A stretch of DNA of 12,592 nucleotides from Anaerolineales bacterium UBA877 (GTDB taxonomy: Bacteria > Chloroflexota > Anaerolineae > Anaerolineales > Villigracilaceae): positions 2,118 to 14,709 of the forward strand of contig DBFP01000046.1 of NCBI GenBank assembly GCA_002294405.1. The letters are read 5' to 3'. The notes below the pieces were generated by a model that searched no databases, had not been told where the DNA came from, and saw nothing but the letters and a program-made list of their open reading frames with translations. Position numbers and translations under genes: made by a program. Shown in pieces: positions 5,814 to 12,592 of this stretch (its first letter is position 1; each line of letters begins with the position of its first letter).

Positions 5814-6794
5814 TTACATCGAAAAGTTGAAGTCGCGCTTTTGCCAGCGCATGGCGAGGACTCCCAAGGCTGCCACGATGAAGAGTGCCTGCAGGCCCAC
5901 CAGCCAGAGGGGTGCCTGCGAGTGCCACCACGGGACGCCGGGTACCACGAAAATACCGATCAGCAGGTAGGAGAGGGTGTATAGCAGGAGCGGGTTCTTC
6001 CCCCAGGCAGCGAAAAAATTTAATTTGAAGCGGGTGAGGTAGAAAATCGAGAAGACTATCCCGCTAAAGCCGAGGGTGATGAGGTCGTAGGAAGCGGAGA
6101 CGCGCGGCTTGCTGACTGGCACGACCAGTGCCAGAGCGAGACCAGCAGCAAGGGTCAGAGTGGCGGCGAACGGTAACCATTTGCGCCAAGATTCCTTGAG
6201 ATACAGATCACCGAAGAAAGTAGCGATGATTAGGATGGAAGTCCAGGAGAGGGCACCTGGCAAGCCACCGTGCGTTGAATGTAGGACGAGGTCAAGCCAG
6301 AAGGTGTCGAGGAAGAACTGATAGGCAGCAAGCAGCCCCACTCCGATCAAAAGCCGGGTCCAGGGTGGGAGCAGGATGACCAGCATGGTCAGCAAGCCGG
6401 CGCAACCGATGGCTTGCAGCACACCCCAGGAGACAGCATACTGGCTGAAACCGAGCATGGTCTCGCCGGCAGCAATGATGGCGCCTAAACCGAGAATGGC
6501 GAGGTAGCGGCGGATGAAGTGCCCGATAGTGGCTGAAAAGCCGTCTTTTACCATGCGGCGGCGAAAGGAGAGCCCATAGGTGAGACCAATGGCAAAGACG
6601 AAGACCGTCGTGCCGAGGTCGGGAAAAGTCATGCCGATGTCGGTGCTGTGCTTCATCCAGGCGGGAAGGGTTTTAACCTCCATAGCATAGTTGAATATCA
6701 CCATAATGAGGATGGAGAAGCCGCGGAAGGTGTCAATGGCATGGATGCGGTCTTTGATTAAAGGGGAAGAAGTTTCAAAAGTTGTATTAATCAT
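5814..6794 (-). CDS. HGSNAT-like (DUF1624/DUF5009) membrane acyltransferase
   Basis: Starting at the ATG at 6794, which has AGGAGAA just upstream (6796-6804 region), gives 326 residues. The frame is open 11 codons further, but without a ribosome site. The N-terminus RIHAIDTFRGFSILIMV (about 16-32) is the hallmark of the heparan-alpha-glucosaminide N-acetyltransferase catalytic family (HGSNAT_cat), whose bacterial members are multi-pass membrane proteins thought to acylate sugars or cell-wall material. About nine to ten hydrophobic helices follow, e.g. TTVFVFAIGLTYGL, LLTMLVILL, AATLTLAAGLALALVV and PLLLYTLSYLLIGIFVV. HGSNAT's catalytic His cannot be placed with certainty. The gene converges on the DinB-like gene. 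Its upstream neighbours on the other strand are gene remnants. Confidence 0.82.
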   Translation of the reverse strand: MINTTFETSSPLIKDRIHAIDTFRGFSILIMVIFNYAMEVKTLPAWMKHSTDIGMTFPDLGTTVFVFAIGLTYGLSFRRRMVKDGFSATIGHFIRRYLAILGLGAIIAAGETMLGFSQYAVSWGVLQAIGCAGLLTMLVILLPPWTRLLIGVGLLAAYQFFLDTFWLDLVLHSTHGGLPGALSWTSILIIATFFGDLYLKESWRKWLPFAATLTLAAGLALALVVPVSKPRVSASYDLITLGFSGIVFSIFYLTRFKLNFFAAWGKNPLLLYTLSYLLIGIFVVPGVPWWHSQAPLWLVGLQALFIVAALGVLAMRWQKRDFNFSM

Positions 6795-6952
6795 GTATTC
6801 TCCTGATCCGTTTATCCCAACTAGCAAGATTCCACCTTCCCGATGGCAACAGGTGGACTAGGAAAGCGTTGAGAAGATGCCGAGGAAGATGGGGACATCC
6901 GTCCCAGCATGAAAGAGGTGGGAAGCCTAGATCGAATCCGTCTTCTGCATGA

Positions 6953-7195
6953 TATAACCCCACACCCGATCAATGCGAGCAAGAGAACATCCGCAAGAAC
7001 AAATATTTTTGGTGGGTGAATACAAATGTCACTGGCAAACATCACTATTATGCCGCTGGAAAACACGGACAGTATATCTACATTGTGCCGGAGCAAAACC
7101 TGATCTTCGTGCGCTTCGGCAGAACTGACCCATACCGCCATTGGGACGATATATTCGAGGGACTTGCAAAGCGTGTGGCTACCCTAAATAAGTAA
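6953..7195 (+). pseudogene. C-terminal remnant of a serine hydrolase (beta-lactamase family)
   Basis: This frame is open from 6953 to TAA 7193-7195 but has no start codon in a sensible place. From about 7004 it reads YFWWVNTNVTGKHH, then YYAAGKHGQYIYIVPEQNL, then IFVRFGRTDPYRHWDDI. This is the last part of beta-lactamase-family serine hydrolases, where GKHGQ stands in the HTG/KTG position. The catalytic SxxK and YxN parts are missing, and the DNA upstream (6795-6950) does not encode them in any frame. It is therefore a truncated, dead gene. It differs from the intact hydrolase at 8062-9564, so it is not a copy of it. A likely former downstream partner, also broken, follows at 7233. Confidence 0.75.
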
Positions 7196-7232
7196 GGTGA
7201 AACAGCTGTGCAGGCGACAATGGAGCAAAATC

Positions 7233-7301
7233 ATGAGCACCTTCTACTTGGTACGCCACGCGCACGCTAATTGGACAATTAACGACTGGAGACAGGGGTG
7301 A
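7233..7301 (+). pseudogene. N-terminal remnant of a histidine phosphatase
   Basis: ATG 7233 has GGAG at 7222-7225 and reads MSTFYLVRHAHANWTINDW before TGA at 7299-7301. FYLVRHAHA is the RHG/RHA motif at the start of the phosphoglycerate-mutase/histidine phosphatase superfamily. The whole family needs about 180-200 residues, so only some 22 remain. Dropping one G from the GGGG at 7295-7298 would read on as GDFANRG before a TAA, so the break may involve a frameshift as well as a deletion. It lies 37 bases after the hydrolase remnant on the same strand. Confidence 0.6.
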
Positions 7302-7305
7302 TTTT

Positions 7306-7333
7306 GCCAATCGGGGTTAAGAAAAAGATTGGC
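7306..7333 (-). terminator. Hairpin directly after the bactofilin-like gene
   Basis: GCCAATC (7306-7312) pairs perfectly with GATTGGC (7327-7333), with a 14-base loop. It touches the stop codon of the minus-strand gene ending at 7334. On that strand the stem is followed by AAAATCA, not T residues, so it is a weak terminator or a stabilising 3' hairpin. Confidence 0.35.
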
Positions 7334-7969
7334 TTACATCTTCGACAGGACATCCGATTTCTTTGCTTCATAATCGCTTTCAGAGATCAACCCCTCATCC
7401 AATAATGACTTAAGCTTTTTCAGTTTTTGCTGTACATCCTCCGTGGCTGCAGGGACAGGGCCTTGGTCAATTTGCGATTTCTTTTTGGATCTTTTGCCAA
7501 AAAGCATACCAAAACCAAAGATCAAGACGATGAGGAGAAGGATGGGGAGTACACAATATAAAAGCAAGGTTTTGCCGACAAAAGATATCGCGAAGGGAGC
7601 TATGCTGCTGGAAGTCCTGCCCTCCACCCGCGCCCCGGGATTTTGATGAACTGCAATTTCCTGGCTCGACAATATGACATCTCCATGAACAACCGCCATG
7701 TCTTCCAAGTAAAGGGCCCCGGAGGTTAAAACCACGTCCCCTCCCACTTGTGCACCTTTCCCGACATGCAATTCTCCAGAGGTTAATATGACCGTGCCAG
7801 TCACCCGGCTGTTCTCCCCCAGGGTCACTGAACCCGAGGTGACAAACAGGTCACCTCTTAAAATGTCCCCGGGTCTCACAACATAATTGCCCGAAAAGGA
7901 TGTTGATACGCAACCAGAGAGCAACAGAGTTCCAATTATGAGAATGATTGTCGTCCATTTGGGGTTCAT
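7334..7969 (-). CDS. Lipoprotein with bactofilin-like repeats, transmembrane helix and SHOCT tail
   Basis: The start is the ATG at 7969, preceded by AGGAGAGA. It gives 211 residues; the longer frame to 7999 lacks a ribosome site. Residues 1-20 form a lipoprotein signal (LLLSGC, Cys20). Residues about 36-118 hold four repeats of roughly 19 residues (GDLFVTSGSVTLGENSRVTG, TVILTSGELHVGKGAQVGG, DVVLTSGALYLEDMAVVHG, DVILSSQEIAVHQNPGARVEG). This is the right-handed beta-helix pattern of polymer-forming (bactofilin-type) proteins. A strong transmembrane helix at about 132-158 is followed by a basic stop (KRSKKK). Residues 179-211 (LKKLKSLLDEGLISESDYEAKK) are a SHOCT domain. It would be held by lipid at one end and by the helix at the other. 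It is likely the last gene of the minus-strand operon. Confidence 0.8.
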   Translation of the reverse strand: MNPKWTTIILIIGTLLLSGCVSTSFSGNYVVRPGDILRGDLFVTSGSVTLGENSRVTGTVILTSGELHVGKGAQVGGDVVLTSGALYLEDMAVVHGDVILSSQEIAVHQNPGARVEGRTSSSIAPFAISFVGKTLLLYCVLPILLLIVLIFGFGMLFGKRSKKKSQIDQGPVPAATEDVQQKLKKLKSLLDEGLISESDYEAKKSDVLSKM

Positions 7970-8061
7970 TTTTTCTCTCCTATGACCTGCTGTGTTCACG
8001 GCTAATACGAAGTGCAGCTGACGCGCGTATGATGTCTGAAAGATTTCGAGCGGAGCAACCT

Positions 8062-9564
8062 CTATGGATTTTTGCGCAGCCCCTCAATTTTTATACCAGC
8101 TTCCGGTGCGTCAATCATTACGCGATCATCGTCGAAATTTAGTTGATAGGTTACTTTTCCGATGTCAAAGATTTCAAAGACGAAAGTATGTGGATCACTC
8201 CAATAGCCGCGTAGGGCCAATCCCTCTGCTGACAATAGATATTTCCCATCCAGACCTATTGGCCAATCGAGGATTTTAGCGCTGCGATTAAGTTTAATAT
8301 GCAGCATAGCCTGCGAGGAGTCGATGTATTCAAGACTCAAGTTTTCCACACCGGCGGTATTGGGCGGAAAAATGTATACTCTGCTAGATACTATCCTGGC
8401 GATTTCGGGGATGGGTATGGATGCCATGGGCGCAGGCGGCTGCAGGATACCGGCAAGTGCTTTTTCCAACTGGGCGACACCCGCCGGATTTGGCGCTAAT
8501 GACCTCTTTGGATCACCCATTGCTGTCAGCAAGTATGGGACAACCTGATCATATTCCAAACCAGCCCCGGTCATGACTACCACTGCGTTCAAGGATGAAA
8601 TTACATGCATATACTGACCGCCCCGTCCCTTGGCGTAAAAATCCTGCGGTGAAACCCACCATCCGTAGCCATAAGAATCTTCCCCTGTCTTGGTCTGCGC
8701 TTTTACCGAGTCTATTACCCAACCTCTTGAAACGATCTGCCTGCCATTCCAGACCCCATGATTGAGCCATAAATAGCCAAGCCTTGCCAAATCGGTCGGT
8801 TTCAGATGCAGATCGCCCCAACCATGGGTGTAACCCTGTGGATCGGATTCCCAGACCACATCTTGAATACCCAGCGGCTCAAAAAAGTATTTGCGGGCGA
8901 AGTCGAGAGCGGACATTCCGGTTGATTCCTGCAAGATGGCTGATAGCAGGTGCATACCTGGGCTGTCATAGCAAAACCCCGACCCTGGCTCCTGGGCCAT
9001 CTTGCGGTCGAGGGCAGCCTGAATCCAGTCCGGAGCGGAACGCATTGCGTCAAGGGTTGCCTCGTCCTTGGCCATGCATCCCGATTCGAATCCATTAACC
9101 ATGCCCGCCAGATGCCGGACAGTGATCTTCTTTTTATTGGCATCCAAGTTGGCAATGGTCCGGTCCGGGAAGAACGACCACATGGGCTGGTCCAGTTGGA
9201 TTTTGCCCTGGTCAACAGCGATGCCAATCAAGGTGGTCATTACACTCTTGGTCACAGAGGCCAGATTATGGGGAAATGTGCCGTCATAAGGATAAAAATA
9301 CCCATCCAGGATGATCGAGCCGTTGCGAATAACCAGCAGGCTGTCAATAGGGATGTTCTGTTCCTGGATAGCCCGCAATCCTTCCGCCAGCTTCGCAGAA
9401 TCAATACCTTGTTCCTCTGGCGCACTGGTTCGCCATTCCTGGGCAGGAAAGTAAGCGGGAGCGGCGAACTGTTGTGAATGAATCAGCCGAGGGATGAGTA
9501 CTATTCCCAAAACGACCAGAATGACGACAACCAAAACCCCGAATAGGATTGTGCGCCTCCGCAT
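8062..9564 (-). CDS. Membrane-anchored serine hydrolase (beta-lactamase/PBP4-like)
   Basis: The ATG at 9564 has a very strong AAGGAGGAGG just upstream and gives 500 residues. An N-terminal helix (about 6-25) anchors or exports the protein. The beta-lactamase-family domain follows: S103-V-T-K106 as the SxxK nucleophile and base, Y199-D200-S201 at the YxN position, and GRGGQ (313-317) at the HTG/KTG position. It resembles class-C beta-lactamases, D-aminopeptidases and esterases such as EstB. LKPTDLARLGYLWLNHG (255-270) and YGYGWWV (298-304) are typical of the family. Residues about 380-500 form an extra beta-rich C-terminal domain. The substrate is unknown: peptidoglycan peptides or esters are likely, and antibiotic hydrolysis is not implied. 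It lies 60 bases after the acyltransferase stop and 92 bases before the bactofilin-like gene, which supports an operon. Confidence 0.88.
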   Translation of the reverse strand: MRRRTILFGVLVVVILVVLGIVLIPRLIHSQQFAAPAYFPAQEWRTSAPEEQGIDSAKLAEGLRAIQEQNIPIDSLLVIRNGSIILDGYFYPYDGTFPHNLASVTKSVMTTLIGIAVDQGKIQLDQPMWSFFPDRTIANLDANKKKITVRHLAGMVNGFESGCMAKDEATLDAMRSAPDWIQAALDRKMAQEPGSGFCYDSPGMHLLSAILQESTGMSALDFARKYFFEPLGIQDVVWESDPQGYTHGWGDLHLKPTDLARLGYLWLNHGVWNGRQIVSRGWVIDSVKAQTKTGEDSYGYGWWVSPQDFYAKGRGGQYMHVISSLNAVVVMTGAGLEYDQVVPYLLTAMGDPKRSLAPNPAGVAQLEKALAGILQPPAPMASIPIPEIARIVSSRVYIFPPNTAGVENLSLEYIDSSQAMLHIKLNRSAKILDWPIGLDGKYLLSAEGLALRGYWSDPHTFVFEIFDIGKVTYQLNFDDDRVMIDAPEAGIKIEGLRKNP

Positions 9565-9624
9565 ATCCTCCTCCTTGTTTATTTTTATGAAACCCAACCC
9601 GTGTTGTTTAAACGATTTTTAGCA

Positions 9625-10824
9625 TTACGATTTCATCCCAAATGCGAGCCGGAATGGGCGGAACCGGCGAACGATTAAATCGTATAGACCGACGGTGACT
9701 ATAAAGGAACTCAGAACTACGATCGGGAGTTTCACTGCAATCGGAGCCTCCCACTGAACAATGAAGAAGGCAATCACAATAATCACCGGCTGGTGGAGCA
9801 CAAAAAAAGGCAGGGCGGCTTCCTGCCCATAACGCAGAGCCCTGTTGGTGAAATCCAAAAAGCGCATCCCAACATAAAGCATGGCGAGAGAATAACAGAC
9901 TGCGATGATACTAATGAGAAATTGGAGCAGGTGAAACTGAGGGACGTCTGGCGGTCCATAATACCAGGACATAAGCGGGAGGCCCGCCAGGTACATCCCA
10001 AGCAAACCCAGAACCACGACTGTCGCAACGATCAGCAGAATCCACCAATCCCTTTGGATGGCGCGGGAAAAGCGGTCATCAGCAAGCAGGATGTACCCCA
10101 GGATGAAGAAACACATTTGAAATATAAAATCCGCCCAATCGTGTTCCAAGGGGAAGAAAGGAGCCAGGGCTAGTCTTATGGCGGCAATGGGAATGATGAA
10201 AAGGAGAAGACCACCGCGATGCTCACACAAATTTGCCATCCAGGAAAGGATTTTTTGGCCCGGCTTTTTCTTCAGCCACAAAAAGAAAGGCAGTGTAATC
10301 AAAGCAAAAGAAAATAAAAATCCCAGGAACCATAAATGGTAACCATGCCCAAACCACCTTGGGCTGAAGCCCGGGTAGCGCAACAATAAGGGGTTGAAGG
10401 CAGAGAATATTGATAGGAACGGTTGAAAAGAAGATTGAATCCCCCTTTGTATTTTGTTAATGTTTTCGCAGTAGTACTCGATGGGTGAAAACAGAATGGT
10501 GCCTGCGATAAAGGGGATGAGCAGGCGATAGAATCGTTCCCGGAGATACTGGCCGCCGGTGCGTTTCTGCAGTGCAAGCCAACCACCTGATCCTGCAACC
10601 ATGAAGAAAAAGGGCATCCCCCAGATAGACAGGAGCAGGAGAATGATTGTGAGGATCTCGCTTTGTGCAACGTTCTTGACTTGCCAGTCGCCAAAATCAA
10701 ATGGGTGGACGGAATGGAAAAGGAAAACCATCAGAATTGCAATTACCCGCAGCCAGTCCAGGTAGTGAATACGAGCCGTATCTGCAGGGCTTCCAATTTC
10801 TCGTGATTCAACCTTCACCTTCAT
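9625..10824 (-). CDS. Acyltransferase-3 family membrane protein
   Basis: The ATG at 10824 has GGGAGG six bases upstream and gives 399 residues; the longer frame to 10863 has no ribosome site. The start HYLDWLRVIAILMVFLFHSV (20-39) is the hallmark of acyltransferase 3, with conserved Arg26 and His37. About ten membrane helices follow, for example ILTIILLLLSIWGMPFFFMV, YHLWFLGFLFSFALITLPFF, LLLFIIPIAAIRLALAPFF and PIVVLSSFIVTVGLYDLIV. Members transfer acyl groups to cell-surface sugars such as exopolysaccharide, O-antigen or peptidoglycan. The specific target is unknown. A sensible promoter lies at 10933-10961. It is the first gene of a probable operon with the serine hydrolase and the bactofilin-like lipoprotein. 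Confidence 0.86.
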   Translation of the reverse strand: MKVKVESREIGSPADTARIHYLDWLRVIAILMVFLFHSVHPFDFGDWQVKNVAQSEILTIILLLLSIWGMPFFFMVAGSGGWLALQKRTGGQYLRERFYRLLIPFIAGTILFSPIEYYCENINKIQRGIQSSFQPFLSIFSAFNPLLLRYPGFSPRWFGHGYHLWFLGFLFSFALITLPFFLWLKKKPGQKILSWMANLCEHRGGLLLFIIPIAAIRLALAPFFPLEHDWADFIFQMCFFILGYILLADDRFSRAIQRDWWILLIVATVVVLGLLGMYLAGLPLMSWYYGPPDVPQFHLLQFLISIIAVCYSLAMLYVGMRFLDFTNRALRYGQEAALPFFVLHQPVIIVIAFFIVQWEAPIAVKLPIVVLSSFIVTVGLYDLIVRRFRPFRLAFGMKS

Positions 10825-10932
10825 GGCTGACCTCCCTGAAACGGGGCAAGACGATTTCAGCAATCTGAGACGGAGAGATTGGGAAAGTATCTAAACAATG
10901 TTACAGACAATAATGCTGAAACCGCTCATCAC

Positions 10933-10961
10933 TTAATATGCGGTTATTTAAATATTTTCAA
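10933..10961 (-). promoter_or_regulatory. Sigma-70-type promoter for the acyltransferase operon
   Basis: On the minus strand, TTGAAA (10961 to 10956) and TATTAA (10938 to 10933) are separated by exactly 17 bases in an AT-rich stretch. They match 5 of 6 and 4 of 6 consensus bases. The predicted start of transcription near 10926 gives a leader of about 100 bases before ATG 10824. Confidence 0.45.
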
Positions 10962-11168
10962 CCCTATGCAAAAAAAACTTAATCAGATACCGCCGCCAAC
11001 TCCACAAATACTATACTACTTTCCTTTGGTAAATTCAATCGCAAGAAGGGGGTTACAAGTGAAAAAATCCATGTATAACGGAATTCTTCTTTGTGCCACT
11101 TATCATCGCTTGGTCGATGGTCCCCAAAGGGGATGATATTCGACTCCATCCGGGCCCACAGATATAAA

Positions 11169-11196
11169 ACTCCTGACTATTATTTTTGTCAGGAGT
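11169..11196 (-). terminator. Rho-independent terminator after the DUF333 lipoprotein gene
   Basis: ACTCCTGAC (11169-11177) pairs with GTCAGGAGT (11188-11196), a perfect 9-bp stem with a 10-base AT loop. On the minus strand the stem is followed by TTTATATC, and on the plus strand by CTTATTTAT. It sits 43 bases downstream of the lipoprotein stop at 11240, and it could work in both directions. Confidence 0.75.
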
Positions 11197-11239
11197 CTTA
11201 TTTATCCGCGAGGCTGATTACTCCGAATGTGATCGATCG

Positions 11240-11833
11240 TTACCCTTCAACCTCGATGCGATCCACCTGTACCTGCGAGCCGTTGTAGTCGGGTACATTG
11301 CTAAATAATGTGCCGTAGAGGTGAACGATCCTGCCACTGTCGCGCAGTGCCTCGATCTGCGCTTGTACTGCCGGGTCCAGGGAATCGATACCAAAATAGA
11401 TTATCTGCCCGTTGGTCCACAACTCAAAATAGTCATCATACTGTGCGCCGGGCTCCGTACTCTTGATGACGCCCCGCCAATCAGCTATCTCTTCCGTGGT
11501 ACCGGGTGGCATGTACCCACCTGAACCATCTCCACCCGAGCCTCCTCCAGGACCACCACCACTGGCATCTGTGGCGGGATCACACTCTCCCCGGAAATAG
11601 GTCCACTCGTCACAGGTGCTGCCGTCCGGAAAAATACATATTCCGGATTGGCTGCCATCGTCAGCAGTGCGAATTTCGAGGGTGTTGCCGTTCTGTTCGC
11701 AATAGACCGAGGCAGGATTGGGCATATTTACCTGGGGTATTTCCGTCGGGTCTGGGTTGGATGTCTGGACCCGCTGTGAAGTACAGGCCGTCAGTGCCAT
11801 GAGAACTATTGTGAATGTAAAGATCCTTTTCAT
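11240..11833 (-). CDS. DUF333 lipoprotein with extra C-terminal domain
   Basis: The ATG at 11833 has AAGGA upstream and gives 197 residues; the longer frame to 11941 has no ribosome site and an unlikely sequence. Residues 1-17 are a lipoprotein signal (LMALTAC, Cys17). Residues about 38-86 match DUF333: NPASVYCEQNGNTLEIRT, then GICIFPDGSTCDEWTYFRGEC, with four cysteines (45, 66, 74, 84). DUF333 occurs in small lipoproteins sometimes labelled haemolysins, with no proven function. A Gly-rich linker (91-107) leads to a beta-rich domain (118-197: WRGVIKSTEPGAQYDDYFEL to SQVQVDRIEVEG) that resembles the C-terminal half seen in other surface proteins but is not identified. It has its own terminator and a leader hairpin at 11864-11879, so it is probably transcribed alone. 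Confidence 0.82.
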   Translation of the reverse strand: MKRIFTFTIVLMALTACTSQRVQTSNPDPTEIPQVNMPNPASVYCEQNGNTLEIRTADDGSQSGICIFPDGSTCDEWTYFRGECDPATDASGGGPGGGSGGDGSGGYMPPGTTEEIADWRGVIKSTEPGAQYDDYFELWTNGQIIYFGIDSLDPAVQAQIEALRDSGRIVHLYGTLFSNVPDYNGSQVQVDRIEVEG

Positions 11834-11863
11834 TTTTTCCTTCTTTCTTTTGTTCAGAGAGAT

Positions 11864-11879
11864 CCACCAGTCTTGGTGG
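11864..11879. repeat. Perfect 6-bp inverted repeat in the lipoprotein leader
   Basis: CCACCA (11864-11869) and TGGTGG (11874-11879) flank GTCT, 31 bases upstream of the lipoprotein start. It could be a small leader hairpin or an operator. No promoter with acceptable -35/-10 spacing was found around it. Confidence 0.4.
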
Positions 11880-11962
11880 TTTATGGAGATATTATTCTTG
11901 CACCAGTTCACACAGACGATGGAGGGATCAATTAGTTCCAATTTCTGATGGATTTTGAAGAA

Positions 11963-12265
11963 TCAATTCTGACGCAGGGTGTGTAACGATACTGCAGTAT
12001 GTCTCCAGGTTGGTTTAGCCTTTTTTGCATACTCTCGCCACCGATAGATGTCATCCCTGGGTCTGCTCAATGTGTGCGGTTTTCAGATCAAAACCACAAC
12101 GAAAGCCATGACCACATAGGGTAAATATTCCGGCCAGTTATAGAGAGGAGACCGGGTTACCCCGGAAGACATCACTTGGAAAGCACACGTATATAACCAG
12201 TGAAGCAAGATCGCTGACCAGATACTCTGTTGGGTGTTGTTGTAAAGCCAACTATATAAACATGA
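11963..12265 (-). pseudogene. C-terminal remnant of a CPBP-family membrane protease, with internal TGA
   Basis: From about 12265 on the minus strand the frame reads CLYSWLYNNTQQSIWSAILL, then HWLYTCAFQV, then YLPYVVMAFVVVLI before TGA at 12083-12085. The YNNTxxSIxxAILLH pattern is the conserved C-terminal helix pair of CPBP (Abi/CAAX-protease-like) intramembrane proteases. The E-E-x3-R motif of the first half is missing, so the enzyme cannot work. After the TGA the same frame continues as KPHTLSRPRDD and runs to a stop at 11963-11965. CPBP proteins often go on after VVLI with a polar tail, so the TGA may be a mutated TGG. The upstream end fuses to a truncated alcohol dehydrogenase. Confidence 0.65.
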
Positions 12266-12401
12266 ACCGCCAGTCCCGCGCATTTACGGATGCGGCATGG
12301 TTTTTGATCAGGACTTCGTCATCCTTGGGAGCGGGTTTTGCCACCTCCTGGAGCTGAAGGACATCCGGTGAACCATATTTTGTGCAGACAATCGCTTTCA
12401 T
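12252..12401 (-). pseudogene. N-terminal remnant of a zinc-type alcohol dehydrogenase / quinone oxidoreductase
   Basis: The ATG at 12401 has GGAGG (12411-12415) upstream and reads MKAIVCTKYGSPDVLQLQEV, then PKDDEVLIKNHAASVNARDW, ending FMFI and TAG at 12252-12254. This is the start of the MDR superfamily (zinc-binding dehydrogenase, GroES-like domain). Full members have about 320-340 residues; only about 47 family residues remain before the sequence turns into the CPBP remnant. Its start is two bases after the stop of the upstream membrane-protein gene, so it is still likely translated as a useless peptide. Confidence 0.75.
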
Positions 12402-12403
12402 TA

Positions 12404-12592
12404 TCACGCACCTCCATTGAGTTTGTCGTATAGATGGCCAATAACTATTCCAAGAGCGAGAAACCTTGGCACGTTCATCCCTGTGTCAATTAAAAGGTAG
12501 ACAGAGGCATTGCCTGGATTACCAAGAGTTGAAAGGACTTCGATCATGAGCATGGCAACAAAGCTAAGGATCAATGCCTTTAAGATGGGATT
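12404..12592 (-). CDS. Membrane protein, C-terminal part (runs off window)
   Basis: A continuous frame of 62 residues enters from the right edge and stops at TGA 12404-12406. It reads ILKALILSFVAMLMIEVLS, then NPGNASVYLLIDTGMN, then VPRFLALGIVIGHLYDKLNG. Two hydrophobic helices are visible. No family is recognised. It overlaps the ribosome-binding site of the dehydrogenase remnant, showing that the two were translationally coupled. Confidence 0.65.
   Translation of the reverse strand, partial: NPILKALILSFVAMLMIEVLSTLGNPGNASVYLLIDTGMNVPRFLALGIVIGHLYDKLNGGA

Larger units (their letters stand above)
10825..11239. other. Intergenic region between two minus-strand genes
   Basis: Besides the promoter at 10933-10961 and the terminator at 11169-11196, little is seen. 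A 25-codon GTG ORF at 11059-11136 on the plus strand has GAAGGGGG upstream and lies before the terminator, but it has no family resemblance and no promoter. The stretch is AT-rich up to about 11040. Confidence 0.4.

Noticed and set aside
6821..7141. 106-codon minus-strand frame upstream of the HGSNAT-like gene
   Set aside because: It lies opposite the serine hydrolase remnant, whose plus-strand reading has recognisable family motifs.
8784..9477. Plus-strand frames opposite the serine hydrolase
   Set aside because: They are shadows of a gene with SxxK, YxS and GRGG motifs on the minus strand.
8062..9564. Calling the serine hydrolase an antibiotic-resistance beta-lactamase
   Set aside because: The fold is shared by many esterases and peptidases; GRGG and the extra C-terminal domain do not point to a resistance enzyme.

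Overview
The window looks like a stretch of chromosome from a free-living bacterium of moderate GC content. My best guess is Chloroflexota (Anaerolineae-like). That rests on the mix of families: an ECF sigma factor with a GPTRTRCLKKLR-type end, a zinc-finger/FecR anti-sigma protein without any TonB system, several lipoproteins, a DinB-like protein, and HGSNAT-like and acyltransferase-3 membrane proteins. It is an inference from style, not from a marker gene. No rRNA, tRNA, CRISPR array or transposase was seen.

Layout, left to right. (1) 1-1236: the 5' end of a GntR-type regulator on the minus strand, a palindromic operator-like site over its promoter, and a divergent nucleoside phosphorylase with a short overlapping leader ORF. 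(2) 1711-4718, plus strand: ECF sigma factor, membrane anti-sigma protein fused to a FecR domain, a secreted acidic protein made of 69-bp tandem repeats, and a lipoprotein with a concanavalin/DUF1080-like domain. A conserved two-block element lies before the second and third genes. A perfect 15-bp palindrome separates the third and fourth. (3) 5040-5513: a DinB/DfsB-type four-helix protein. (4) 5814-6794, minus: an HGSNAT-like membrane acyltransferase. (5) 6953-7301, plus: two gene remnants, the C-terminus of a serine hydrolase followed by the N-terminus of a histidine phosphatase. (6) 7334-10824, minus: a likely operon of acyltransferase-3, an exported serine hydrolase, and a lipoprotein with bactofilin-like repeats, a transmembrane helix and a SHOCT tail. 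It has a reasonable promoter at 10933-10961. (7) 11240-11833, minus: a DUF333 lipoprotein with a good terminator. (8) 11963-12592, minus: the C-terminus of a membrane protein running off the window, coupled to a truncated zinc-type alcohol dehydrogenase. That gene breaks off into the C-terminal half of a CPBP-family membrane protease, which itself carries an internal TGA.

Most intact genes act at the cell envelope: signalling across the membrane, lipoproteins, acylation, and secreted or anchored hydrolases. The most interesting unit is the sigma / anti-sigma-FecR / repeat protein / lipoprotein cluster, which reads like a self-contained surface-signalling module. The broken genes at 6953-7301 and 11963-12401 show that the flanks have been reshuffled by deletion.
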